From NCBI GenBank assembly GCA_002354635.1, contig DELZ01000001.1:560072-605222 (forward strand): DNA of 45,151 bases. Reading direction: 5' to 3'. The stretch's first letter is position 1; every line of letters begins with the position of its first letter. The translations under genes and the position numbers were made by a program. Under the pieces are notes generated by a model, which was not told the DNA's origin, searched no databases, and worked only from the letters and a program-made list of their open reading frames with translations. Positions 9,376-17,242 of the stretch are shown piece by piece. This stretch comes from Sphingomonadales bacterium UBA2683. Its GTDB lineage: Bacteria; Pseudomonadota; Alphaproteobacteria; Sphingomonadales; Sphingomonadaceae.

Positions 9376-9518
9376 GGGGGTGGGTGGAAGAGGATTGCGG
9401 TGACGGTTTTAGGATGCTGTCAGGGCAGAAAATATCACCGTAGGAAAGACGGCGGCGGCAGGTGCTGGCATTGATGGCTTCAGAGCACTTATATTAATGT
9501 GGAAAGAGTGCACGAGCA

Positions 9519-10058
9519 ATGGCATCTAAAAATCGTTATACAGATCTGGCTATAATACTCCTATCCACCTTATGTTTCATATTTCTACTAAACGTTGCAG
9601 ATTATTTTCTACTTTTACGCAATGTTCCCGATCTACTGATGGGTGTATTTTTATTTCCCTTTGCTGAAGAGCTTTACAAATATTTCTTCGCGAGAAAAAT
9701 GCAGCGCAAAGCGTTTGTAGCGATATTAATTTTCGCTGCATTCGAAGTATTCGTAGTTAAAATTCCTTTATTATATTTGTATGGTGATTCATTATCTTGG
9801 TTATTTTTGTTATCCATGACGCCTGCATTTATTTTTCACGTATTAACGGCTTTAAATTACACAAGTAATCAATTCTTAGAGAAACCAAAGATGGTTTTTT
9901 GTGCAATGATTATTCTTCATTTCCTGTTTAATTATCTGAGTTACTTGATAAATGATGATACCATATTCTTTTTATGCGCAATGTTATTTGCACTCACTCC
10001 GTTGGTTTGGATGCTTTTGTCAAACAGGGTATTGAGTAGAAACGCAGCATTAGGGTGA
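9519..10058 (+). CDS. AT-rich membrane protein, putative PrsW/CPBP-type intramembrane protease
   Basis: 179-residue, very hydrophobic protein with about six predicted membrane segments. The conserved-looking polar residues inside the segments match the pattern of PrsW-type glutamic intramembrane proteases: EELYK at 50-54, FE at 75-76, a lone His107 in FIFHVL, and HFLFN at 134-138 (HxxxN). The match is by motif order and spacing only; overall similarity was not tested. Base composition is unlike its neighbours (20 G or C in the 60 bases from 9601), with many A/T-ending codons, suggesting recent transfer. It stands alone, on the same strand as the synthetase, 143 bp downstream. Alternative: an unrelated hypothetical membrane protein. 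Confidence 0.55.
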   Translation: MASKNRYTDLAIILLSTLCFIFLLNVADYFLLLRNVPDLLMGVFLFPFAEELYKYFFARKMQRKAFVAILIFAAFEVFVVKIPLLYLYGDSLSWLFLLSMTPAFIFHVLTALNYTSNQFLEKPKMVFCAMIILHFLFNYLSYLINDDTIFFLCAMLFALTPLVWMLLSNRVLSRNAALG

Positions 10059-10080
10059 CCGGGTACTCAATGCACAAATT

Positions 10081-10258
10081 CCCTCTCACTCAAGGGAGAG
10101 GGTTGCGCAGACTTGGCAGCTTGCTGCCTGGTCGGAGCTGGGTGAGGGTTTACCGGACCATGGTGGCACAGGAGCCCGCAACCCGAACACCCTCATCCAA
10201 CTGCGCCTAATTCGCTTCGCGAACAAGGCTTCGTATCCTTCTCCCTCACGGGAGAAGG
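10081..10258. repeat. Large palindromic intergenic repeat (MITE- or REP-like)
   Basis: This fills most of the 415-bp gap after the AT-rich gene. Both ends are hairpins: CCCTCTC (10081-10087) with GAGAGGG (10096-10102), and CCTTCTCCC (10237-10245) with GGGAGAAGG (10250-10258). Between them TGGGTGAGGGT (10140-10150 region) pairs with ACCCTCATCCA (10189-10199 region) with one mismatch. The whole could fold as a cruciform. This CCCTC/GAGGG hairpin type is widespread between proteobacterial genes. I see no coding sequence and no transposase in it. Confidence 0.7.
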
Positions 10259-10473
10259 GGCACAACGCTTGGCGTCTTTCGCTTTGCGTCTTCGTGGCTT
10301 CGCGCGAGTCCGATGGGCGCTCCGTCACCGCGAACAGCGCAAGGGGAACTTTCCCCTCCGGCAGCCGTTGAAGCCCAGAGTCCCCCAAACCGGAGAGACA
10401 CCCTGCCCCCCGCCTCCTGCCCCGTATCCAGCGAACCCCGCGCCCACCCCGCTCCCCAAGCACGGCCCCGCCG

Positions 10474-11169
10474 ATGCGCCTGATCCTCTTTGTCATCCTG
10501 CTCGCCCTGCTGCTGCGCGGTTACGAATGGGTCCGGCACGATTACCGCATGCCCTGGACGCCGCTGTCGCTGGCCGCGCCGATCGGGCCGTTCACCACCC
10601 GCAAGATCGGTGCCCTTGCCGACGACACCCCACGCTGCCACCAGCTGCTCGAGGAGGCGAGCATCGGCTATTCGCCCTTGCCGCCGGTCACCGCCGGTCC
10701 GGAATGCGGCTATGCCAATGGCGTCACGCTCACCCGCGACCAGTCCCAAGCCATCGCCTACCGCCCCGCCGCCAAGACCAGCTGCCCGATGGCGGTCAGC
10801 CTGGTCCTCTGGGAAAAGCAGATCGTCGACGCCGCCGCGCGCGAACATCTCGGCACCACGGTCGAGGCGATCACCACCTTTGGCAGCTACAGCTGCCGGC
10901 GGATCGGCGGCGGGGAAAGCGGCAATTACAGCGAACATGCCACCGCCAACGCGATCGATATCGTTGCCTTCCGGCTCGCCGACGGGCGCACCGTCTCGGT
11001 CGCCGGTCACTGGGACGCGGATGACGAGCGGTCGCGCTTTCTGAAAGAGGTGCGGGACGGCGGCTGCACGCTGTTTGCGACAATCCTGTCGCCGGATTAT
11101 AACGAGGCCCACGCCGACCATCTGCATTTTGACCAGGCGCGGCGCGGCGGCTACCAATATTGCCGCTAG
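10474..11169 (+). CDS. Extensin-family protein (extensin-like C-terminal domain)
   Basis: 231-residue protein with an N-terminal hydrophobic segment (about residues 1-15) and then a cysteine-containing extracytoplasmic domain of the bacterial extensin-like type (PF06904), which is related in fold to M15-type peptidases. YSEHATANAIDI and EAHADHLHFD contribute the His/Asp residues that would bind metal, as in D-Ala-D-Ala carboxypeptidase relatives; cysteines at CHQLL, ECGYANG, SCPMA, YSCRR, GGCTLF and the C-terminal YCR are likely disulfide partners. Role in peptidoglycan or cell-wall metabolism is inference. No clear ribosome site precedes the ATG; the preceding gap is repeat sequence. Confidence 0.85.
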   Translation: MRLILFVILLALLLRGYEWVRHDYRMPWTPLSLAAPIGPFTTRKIGALADDTPRCHQLLEEASIGYSPLPPVTAGPECGYANGVTLTRDQSQAIAYRPAAKTSCPMAVSLVLWEKQIVDAAAREHLGTTVEAITTFGSYSCRRIGGGESGNYSEHATANAIDIVAFRLADGRTVSVAGHWDADDERSRFLKEVRDGGCTLFATILSPDYNEAHADHLHFDQARRGGYQYCR

Positions 11170-11191
11170 TATCCACGGAGGAGAAGAGATC

Positions 11192-11506
11192 ATGTTTGTT
11201 GCGGCATATTGGTGGAAAGTGCATCCGGGCAAGGAAGAACAGTTCCGGACAGCCTGGCGGCGCGGGACGCGGCTTATCCGGGAAAAATACGGCAGCCTGG
11301 GCTCCCGGCTGCACCGCGACAAGGACGGGCGGTTTATCGGCGTTGCCGAATGGCCCGACGAAGCCACGTGGCAAAAGGCCTTTGATGCCAAGATGGTCTA
11401 TGACGAGCCGGACACCCGCGCCGCGTTCACCGACGCGGTCGCCGACACCGCCGACGAGCCGTTGCTGCTGATGACGGTGACCGACGATCTGCTGGAGCGG
11501 GATTGA
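11192..11506 (+). CDS. Antibiotic-biosynthesis-monooxygenase (ABM) domain-like small protein
   Basis: 104-residue protein with a ferredoxin-like fold signature: FVAAYWWKVHPGKEEQFRTAW is the first strand-helix of ABM/dimeric alpha-beta barrel proteins (first 20 residues typical), followed by FIGVAEWPDEATWQKAF. Such proteins form dimers and act as small monooxygenases, isomerases or binding proteins; the substrate here is unknown. The start is set by a strong GGAGGAG site at 11177-11183. It follows the extensin gene after 22 bp and may be co-transcribed. Confidence 0.7.
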   Translation: MFVAAYWWKVHPGKEEQFRTAWRRGTRLIREKYGSLGSRLHRDKDGRFIGVAEWPDEATWQKAFDAKMVYDEPDTRAAFTDAVADTADEPLLLMTVTDDLLERD

Positions 11507-11640
11507 GCGCGGCCGGCCCGCGATATCGCTCGGTCAAGCCCGCCTCAGTCCAAACCATTTGCCGCTTCAAGGGTCCCGGTGGAACAGGATCGCGTCCCGC
11601 ACGTTGGTTGCACAGAACGAAAGCAGAAAAGGATATCCCC

Positions 11641-11898
11641 ATGGTAGATAAGAGCGAAATCAAGGAACATATGGAAGTCATCGGTGCGGACGGCGTGCAT
11701 GTCGGCATTGTCGATCATCTCGACGACAGCGGCGAGCGGATCAAGCTGACCAAGACCGACAGCCCGCAGACCAAGGGCGGCAAGGGCGCGTCCCATCACT
11801 ATCTGCCGGTCGGGCTGGTGGCCGACGTCGAAGGCGACAAGCTGCGGCTGTCCGCCACCGGCGAAAATGCGGTGAATATGTTCGAAGAAGATAAATAG
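11641..11898 (+). CDS. DUF2171 domain-containing protein
   Basis: 85-residue soluble protein: MVDKSEIKEHMEVIGADG followed by HVGIVDHL and HHYLPVGLVADVEGDKLRL. This matches the DUF2171 family, a PRC-barrel-like small beta domain common in alphaproteobacteria and often associated with general stress genes. The function is not known. The start is the ATG at 11641, preceded by an AAAGGA-type site at 11625-11631. A strong rho-independent terminator closes the transcript after the stop. Confidence 0.8.
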   Translation: MVDKSEIKEHMEVIGADGVHVGIVDHLDDSGERIKLTKTDSPQTKGGKGASHHYLPVGLVADVEGDKLRLSATGENAVNMFEEDK

Positions 11899-11921
11899 GC
11901 GGACCGACTCTATTGGTCAGA

Positions 11922-11952
11922 AGCCCCGGCCCGGCGCGGTCGGGGCTTTTTT
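11922..11952 (+). terminator. Rho-independent terminator after the DUF2171 gene
   Basis: AGCCCCG (11922-11928) and CGGGGCT (11941-11947) form a perfect 7-bp stem with a C/G-rich loop, directly followed by a run of six T (11947-11952). Confidence 0.85.
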
Positions 11953-11981
11953 AATGCAGTCGGCGAACCTGCGGCAACAGC

Positions 11982-12392
11982 TCAGCTGGCGTCCCTGGTA
12001 TAAGGCACAAATTCACCAAAGGCGCAGCTGCCCATCGGCATGCGCGAGGCGCTGTCGGTCAGGGTGATCGCTTCGCCCTTGCACAGCGAGGATGTCGGCC
12101 GATCATAGGACAAGATGCTGCGGTCGGCGTTGCGGCAGCCGCCATAGGGCTTGTTGACGTAGATCGTCCTGGCGTTGCGGCGGGAAGCGAAAATCAGAAT
12201 GTCGTCGCTGACCACCGTCATGTTGCGCTGGTCATTGCCGTTGATGCAGGATCGCGGTTCGCCAGCGGTCCGGCCCTCCAGCCGCTGGTCCAGCTTGACC
12301 TGCTGTTTTTCCGTGAGCTCGGGTTTCTCGCCGCTGATCGCAGGGGCAGCAAGCAGCATCGCTGCGGGAATGGCAAACATCAGTTTCTTCAT
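11982..12392 (-). CDS. Hypothetical exported cysteine-containing protein
   Basis: 136-residue protein with a clean Sec signal peptide: MKKLMFAIPAAMLLAAPAIS, cleavage expected near residue 20. The mature part is polar and has four cysteines (SCING, GGCRN, LCKGE, SCAFG), consistent with two disulfides in the periplasm. I do not recognise the family. The ATG at 12392 is chosen for the signal peptide; the frame continues further upstream but in sequence overlapping gloB. It lies 83 bp downstream of gloB on the same strand. Confidence 0.75.
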   Translation of the reverse strand: MKKLMFAIPAAMLLAAPAISGEKPELTEKQQVKLDQRLEGRTAGEPRSCINGNDQRNMTVVSDDILIFASRRNARTIYVNKPYGGCRNADRSILSYDRPTSSLCKGEAITLTDSASRMPMGSCAFGEFVPYTRDAS

Positions 12393-12475
12393 GACCAGTC
12401 TCCTGTTTTCAGTCTCCGGAAGTGCCCTATTAGACAGGATGCGGGCTGAACCGGGCATGAAGCGGCGATAGAATG

Positions 12476-13198
12476 TCAGAAATTGTCCTTCGCCAGCCGC
12501 CGGGCGGCCAGCTCGGCCGCCGATTCCGCCCGCATGAACGGATTGGTGGCGCGCTCCTGCCGGATCGTGGTCGGCACCGTGGCCTCGCCGCGGGCGCGCA
12601 GGGTGAGCACCTCGGCCATCCGCTCCTTGAGCGCGAGATTGTCCGGTTCGGCGACCAGCGCATATTCGCCGTTGGCCTGGGTATATTCGTGGGCGCAATA
12701 GATTCTGGTGCTGTCCGGCAGCGCCTCCAGCTTGCGCATATTGTCGTACATTTGCGCGGCGCTGCCCTCGAACAGCCGGCCGCAGCCCATCGCGAACAAT
12801 GTGTCGCCGACAAAGGCCACCTTCTCCGACGGGATATGAAAGGCGATATGGCCGGCGGTATGGGCCGGCACGTCGATCACCGCAGCGGTGACTTCGCCTA
12901 GCTTCACCGTGTCGCCTTCCTTGACCAGACTGTCGAGCGTCGGAATGCGCTCCTTCTCCGCTTCCGGCCCGGTGATGTGACAGCCGGTTGCTTCCTTGAT
13001 CTCGGCGTTGCCGCCGGTGTGGTCGGGGTGCCAGTGGGTGTTCCAGATCTGGGTGATGGTCCAGCCGCGCCGCTCGGCCTCGGCCAGCACCGGCTCGGCC
13101 ACCGCCGGATCGACGACCATGGTCTCCTGCGATTCCGGTTCGTGGACCAGCCATATATAATTGTCGGACAATACGGGAAGGCGAACGATTTCTAGCAT
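12476..13198 (-). CDS. gloB: Hydroxyacylglutathione hydrolase (glyoxalase II)
   Basis: 240-residue metallo-beta-lactamase-fold enzyme hydrolysing S-lactoylglutathione to lactate and glutathione, the second step of methylglyoxal detoxification. THWHPDH at 54-60 gives the binuclear metal ligands; further ligands are in AHTAGHIAFH, FVGDTLFAMGCGRLFEG and CAHEYTQANGEYA. The C-terminal NPFMRAES belongs to the glutathione-binding domain of GloB. It is divergent from the diguanylate cyclase gene, with a glyoxalase I-like gene on the far side of that gene. Confidence 0.95.
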   Translation of the reverse strand: MLEIVRLPVLSDNYIWLVHEPESQETMVVDPAVAEPVLAEAERRGWTITQIWNTHWHPDHTGGNAEIKEATGCHITGPEAEKERIPTLDSLVKEGDTVKLGEVTAAVIDVPAHTAGHIAFHIPSEKVAFVGDTLFAMGCGRLFEGSAAQMYDNMRKLEALPDSTRIYCAHEYTQANGEYALVAEPDNLALKERMAEVLTLRARGEATVPTTIRQERATNPFMRAESAAELAARRLAKDNF

Positions 13199-13309
13199 GG
13201 CGATAAATTAGCCCGAAAATGTAAAATTGTCGATGCTTAACAGTAAAATAGGGGTTTGTGCTTATCCGGACAGCTTCTGCGGCAGAGATTTCAGGAAAGG
13301 GGTCGTCTT

Positions 13310-15034
13310 TTGCGCTTGTTGTTCGCGTTTCTGGCATATCTGTGTCTCTGTTCCCCGGCGCTTGCCGAGGTGCCAATGTCCGATCGCCTGTGCACACAGA
13401 GCAGCGCCATGGATATCAGCGTCGCCACCCTGCTGAAGTCGGGCAAGCCCTTTGACTGCTCTACCGACAAATATGCCGTCGAGGGTCCAAGAGTTTGGGT
13501 GAAATTTCCGTTTCTCGCCGATACGCTGCCCGGGGGCACCGTCGAGGTGCAGGGCGACAATAACGGGCTGACCAGCATGCAGGTACATGCCGAGCTGGAT
13601 GATGGCACCCTGCTGTCGTCCAGCTTCTCGGCGCAGGAAGTGACGAAATACTGGCGGTCGAAAGGCTCCTATGGCCTGCCCGTCCCGGGTAGCGACAAGC
13701 CGGAGCTGCGCAAGCGGATCCGGACCGTCTATCTGGCAATCGATCGTCCGAAAGTGGTCAGCTCGATCTCGCTGATCCAGCTGGCATCAAAACAGAAATG
13801 GGATGACCTGACGCTGCCGCTGTCGATCATGTTTGCGACATTGTGCGGCATGGCGATCATGCCGCTGATCTACAATGCCTTCTTCTATGGGGCGATGCGC
13901 TACAATTTCATGCTCTGGCACAGCGTGATGATCGCAGCGACCGTCTGCTACACCTTCAGCTCCTCCGGTCTGATCTTTCTGGTTTTCCCCGAAACCAGCC
14001 TGATCACCAAGATGCTGCTCAATTACTGGACGCTCGCGATCGGGGTAAGTGCCGGCGGCTTTTTCCTGCTGCGCTTTGTCGAACCGGGCAAGATCGCTCC
14101 CTGGCTGAAAGTCATCATCACCGTAACGGCGCTGTTGCCGGTCATTGTGACGGCTTCGGTCATGCGGATCGACGGGGGCTACAGCATGGATGCGCGCAAC
14201 TATTACCACGCCTCCTTCCTGCCGGTCTTTTTTGTCGTGCTCTATGCGATGGGGCACGCGCTGCGCCGGGGCAGCCGGGCCATCTGGTATCAGATCGCCG
14301 GCTGGACGCCGATCATCCTGTTCAGTCTCGACCGGGTGGCGCGCGGCATGGATCTCTATATCGGCTGGCCGATCCTGGACTATGGCCTCTATTTCATGCT
14401 GGTGCTGGAAACCATCATCCTCGCACTCGGTGTGGCCAATCGCATTTTCCGCCTCCGCCAGCGGCACGAACATACGTTGCGCCAGCAGGCCGAACTGACC
14501 CTGCTCGCCGATACCGACGGACTGACCATGTTACACAATCGCCGTTCGTTCGAGCGGGAATTCGACCGCAACCAGCGCGAGGGTCGTTACAGCCACCTGG
14601 CGATTATCGACATTGATTTCTTCAAACGGGTCAACGACCGCTATGGCCACGAGATCGGCGATACGGTGCTGCGGGTGGTCGGCAGCACGCTCAATGCAAC
14701 ACCGCATTTCGCTGCCCGCATCGGCGGCGAGGAATTCACGCTGCTGATACAGACCGACAGCCGGGACAAGCGCAAAAACTATCCGGCAAATGCGCTGGCC
14801 GATATCTGTCAGGCACTGATACAGGCGGTTGATGACGAGGTGCCGGAAATCCGCGAACCGGTGACATTTTCGGTCGGCGTCGCCACGATCGGCAGACGCG
14901 CCTCCCTGCGCAGTGTGATGGCCACCGCCGACCGGCGCCTGTACGATGCCAAGAACAACGGCCGCAACCAGATTGTCTGGATCGACCTGTCGTCGAACAA
15001 ATCCGCAAAACCGGCCGGAACCGCTTCCCGCTGA
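13310..15034 (+). CDS. Membrane diguanylate cyclase with 7TM sensor region
   Basis: 574-residue predicted diguanylate cyclase. A signal peptide (MRLLFAFLAYLCLCSPALAE if TTG is read as Met) is followed by a periplasmic beta-rich domain, about seven membrane helices in the 7TMR-DISM arrangement, a short coiled linker and a GGDEF domain. The domain has the DTDGLTMLHNRRSF start, DIDFFKRVNDRYGHEIGD and an intact GGEEF at about 472-476. No RxxD inhibitory site is found five residues upstream, so product feedback is probably absent. The start is a TTG at 13310 with AGGAAAGG at 13293-13300; another TTG lies at 13256 but lacks a spaced ribosome site and would mask the signal peptide. Confidence 0.88.
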   Translation: MRLLFAFLAYLCLCSPALAEVPMSDRLCTQSSAMDISVATLLKSGKPFDCSTDKYAVEGPRVWVKFPFLADTLPGGTVEVQGDNNGLTSMQVHAELDDGTLLSSSFSAQEVTKYWRSKGSYGLPVPGSDKPELRKRIRTVYLAIDRPKVVSSISLIQLASKQKWDDLTLPLSIMFATLCGMAIMPLIYNAFFYGAMRYNFMLWHSVMIAATVCYTFSSSGLIFLVFPETSLITKMLLNYWTLAIGVSAGGFFLLRFVEPGKIAPWLKVIITVTALLPVIVTASVMRIDGGYSMDARNYYHASFLPVFFVVLYAMGHALRRGSRAIWYQIAGWTPIILFSLDRVARGMDLYIGWPILDYGLYFMLVLETIILALGVANRIFRLRQRHEHTLRQQAELTLLADTDGLTMLHNRRSFEREFDRNQREGRYSHLAIIDIDFFKRVNDRYGHEIGDTVLRVVGSTLNATPHFAARIGGEEFTLLIQTDSRDKRKNYPANALADICQALIQAVDDEVPEIREPVTFSVGVATIGRRASLRSVMATADRRLYDAKNNGRNQIVWIDLSSNKSAKPAGTASR

Positions 15035-15048
15035 CGACCGTCAGGCGC

Positions 15049-15492
15049 CTACCACTCGCCGATATTTTCCATGCTCGCCCAGGGTTCCTGCACCGGCAGA
15101 TTTTCTCCCTTCTGCAGCAGCTCGACCGAAATATTGTCCGGCGAACGGACGAACGCCATGTGGCCGTCACGTGGCGGCCGGTTGATCGTTACGCCCGCAT
15201 CCATCAGTTTCTGGCACAAGGCATAAATATCATCGACCGCATAGGCGAGATGTCCGAAATTGCGACCGCCGCCATATTGCTCGGGCGCACTGCCGTCTTC
15301 GGGCGGCCAGTTGTAGGTCAGTTCGACCTCGGCAACGTCCTTTTGGCCCGGGCCAGCCAGAAAAATCAACGTGAAGCGCCCCTGCTCGCTATCGTAGCGA
15401 CGCACTTCTTCCAGTCCCAGATGGCCGAAAAACTCGACGGTCGCCTCCGGATTGCTGACCCTCAACATGGTATGCAGATATTTTATGGTCAC
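15049..15492 (-). CDS. gloA: Glyoxalase I-like VOC protein
   Basis: 147-residue VOC-superfamily protein resembling lactoylglutathione lyase, which isomerises the methylglyoxal-glutathione hemithioacetal. The expected metal ligands are present: His7 in YLHTMLRV, Glu in VAEVELTYNW, His in NFGHLAYAVDD and Glu in NISVELLQKG. The protein is slightly longer than a single-domain GloA and has a proline-rich C-terminal tail (VQEPWASMENIGEW). It converges on the diguanylate cyclase gene with 14 bp between stops, and gloB lies just beyond that gene. Confidence 0.85.
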   Translation of the reverse strand: MTIKYLHTMLRVSNPEATVEFFGHLGLEEVRRYDSEQGRFTLIFLAGPGQKDVAEVELTYNWPPEDGSAPEQYGGGRNFGHLAYAVDDIYALCQKLMDAGVTINRPPRDGHMAFVRSPDNISVELLQKGENLPVQEPWASMENIGEW

Positions 15493-15601
15493 AGAATCTC
15501 TCCATTCGTCGCTATTCAGAAACGGTTCATCGCATATGTCGCAAAGCGAAGCCGGGTCATCTGGAACAGCCTAAGCGGCTTTTGAATTGAGGGAAAGTGT
15601 G

Positions 15602-16321
15602 ATGAGCGAGAAATTTATCGAGAGCAAAAACAAGGTCTGGCTGGCGAGCGCCGGCCTTTTGACCATTGGCCTGGTCGCGGGCGGCTATCTGCTGGGTGAC
15701 GGCCTGCTCCGCGCAAAAATGGCCGACCGCAGCGTTACCGTGCGTGGCCTTGCAGAGCGTGATGTGACCGCCGATCTGGCCACCTGGACGATTGCCTACA
15801 GCGCCCAGTCGACCGACCTGCAAAGCGCTCAGGCCGATATCGACCGCGACACGACGGCCATCACCGCTTTTTTCAAGGAACTCGGCTTCAAGGCAGATGC
15901 GCTCAAGCCGACCGGGGCCAATGTGAACCAGTATACCAACAACGGGGTTCCCCAATATACCATCCGCCAGCGGCTCAGCCTGCGCACCGATGATATCGAC
16001 AAGGCCCAGGCAGCGGTCGCCCGGCAGTTTGATCTGGTCCGCCGCGGCGTGGTGCTCGAAGACGGTTCGGGCATGAGCTATACGTTCACCAGGCTCGAAG
16101 ACATCAAGCCCGAAATGGTGGCAGAAGCGACGAAGGATGCCCGCAAGTCGGCCGAACAATTTGCCGAAGACAGCGGCACCGATGTCGGCGGTATAAAATC
16201 CGCCACCCAGGGCTATTTCAGCATAAACAGCCGGGACGGCGATGCCGGCGGCTATGGCGTGACTGATACGCCCTATAAAAAGGTCCGGGTGGTGACGACG
16301 GTGAATTTTTATCTGGATTGA
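15602..16321 (+). CDS. SIMPL domain (DUF541) protein
   Basis: 239-residue protein with an N-terminal membrane anchor (about residues 12-32, LASAGLLTIGLVAGGYLLGDG) and a periplasmic SIMPL domain: RSVTVRGLAERDVTADLATW, IRQRLSLRTDDIDKAQ and a C-terminal VTTVNFYLD strand. SIMPL/DUF541 proteins are periplasmic, of uncertain function, and some are linked to oxidative stress. The start at 15602 follows GAGGGAAAG; a TTG five codons earlier is less likely because it would overlap that site. It converges on the TPR gene. Confidence 0.82.
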   Translation: MSEKFIESKNKVWLASAGLLTIGLVAGGYLLGDGLLRAKMADRSVTVRGLAERDVTADLATWTIAYSAQSTDLQSAQADIDRDTTAITAFFKELGFKADALKPTGANVNQYTNNGVPQYTIRQRLSLRTDDIDKAQAAVARQFDLVRRGVVLEDGSGMSYTFTRLEDIKPEMVAEATKDARKSAEQFAEDSGTDVGGIKSATQGYFSINSRDGDAGGYGVTDTPYKKVRVVTTVNFYLD

Positions 16322-16368
16322 TTGCGCAACGCCCAACCGTCCGCTGGCTGGCCAGCGTTTCGCGAGGT

Positions 16369-17199
16369 CTATTCCTCCACGCTGGTCACCAGCTGCGACA
16401 GATATCGGGTTGCGGCCTTGGCGGACGGGCTTTCGGGTCCAAATTTGACCGCCTGCTCCCAATTGCTCCTGGCATTGACAACGTCTCCCGCTTCATAGGC
16501 GATATTTCCGGCTTCCAGCGCGATTGCCGGATCGGTGGCAACCAGCTTGGCAGCCACGGCAATGTCCGATTTTGCCTGCACAAGATCACCCATACGCCGC
16601 GCCAGCGTAGCCGACAGCAACCAGCCGAGCGGGTCTTCAGGCACAAGGGTGTGAACGATGGCAAATTCATTCTTCGCCCGATCATATTGATCCAGCGCCA
16701 CAAAGACACGGGCCATATCAAGATGCACTTCGCCCTTGAGCAGATCATCAAGCGTATTTTGCGCCAGCGCCGATTCAAAATATTGCAATGCCGTCGCATG
16801 ATCGCCCTGCGCCAGCGCCGCGTTGCCGGCCTGCGACCAGAAAATTGCGGCGCGTTCGTCACCCGCGGCCTTCGCCCCCTCGGCCGACTGCACGAATTCC
16901 GGAACCGCCTTGGTCCAGTTCTGCAGTTCCGCATAGGCAAAGCCGAGGCAATTGCGCGCCAGATAACCGCCGCCTTCGATCTGCCATTTATTCGCTGCGA
17001 GCAAGCCGCTGCCGGGGTCCTCTGCCGCCTGGTCGACGCACTGGTTGAACCGGATGTCCACAGGACTTCTTGCCTTTGCCGGCTGCGGCTCGACCGGCGC
17101 TTCCGGCTTGGCCTGCGATGGACGGAGCACCGGATCGATCGGCGACCCGTAGGGGGTTGCCGATTGCATCAATATGGGCAGGAGTAGCGACGAAATCAT
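16369..17199 (-). CDS. Exported tetratricopeptide-repeat protein
   Basis: 276-residue protein with a short hydrophobic N-terminus (ISSLLLPILMQSA), a proline-rich linker to about residue 45, then helical repeats. TPR-like units are visible at NCLGFAYAELQNWTKAVPEF, AGNAALAQGDHATALQYFES, MARVFVALDQYDRAKNEFAI, and AGNIAYEAGDVVNARSNWEQ, each with the A/G-Y/F-A spacing of TPR helices. Likely a periplasmic scaffold; no partner can be named. It is followed by the alpha/beta hydrolase gene on the same strand only in map order (the hydrolase is upstream in transcription, 43 bp away), so the two may form an operon. Confidence 0.78.
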   Translation of the reverse strand: MISSLLLPILMQSATPYGSPIDPVLRPSQAKPEAPVEPQPAKARSPVDIRFNQCVDQAAEDPGSGLLAANKWQIEGGGYLARNCLGFAYAELQNWTKAVPEFVQSAEGAKAAGDERAAIFWSQAGNAALAQGDHATALQYFESALAQNTLDDLLKGEVHLDMARVFVALDQYDRAKNEFAIVHTLVPEDPLGWLLSATLARRMGDLVQAKSDIAVAAKLVATDPAIALEAGNIAYEAGDVVNARSNWEQAVKFGPESPSAKAATRYLSQLVTSVEE

Positions 17200-17242
17200 G
17201 GATGAAAAATCCGTTCAGGACTTGTGTTGATAAAGCCGGAAT

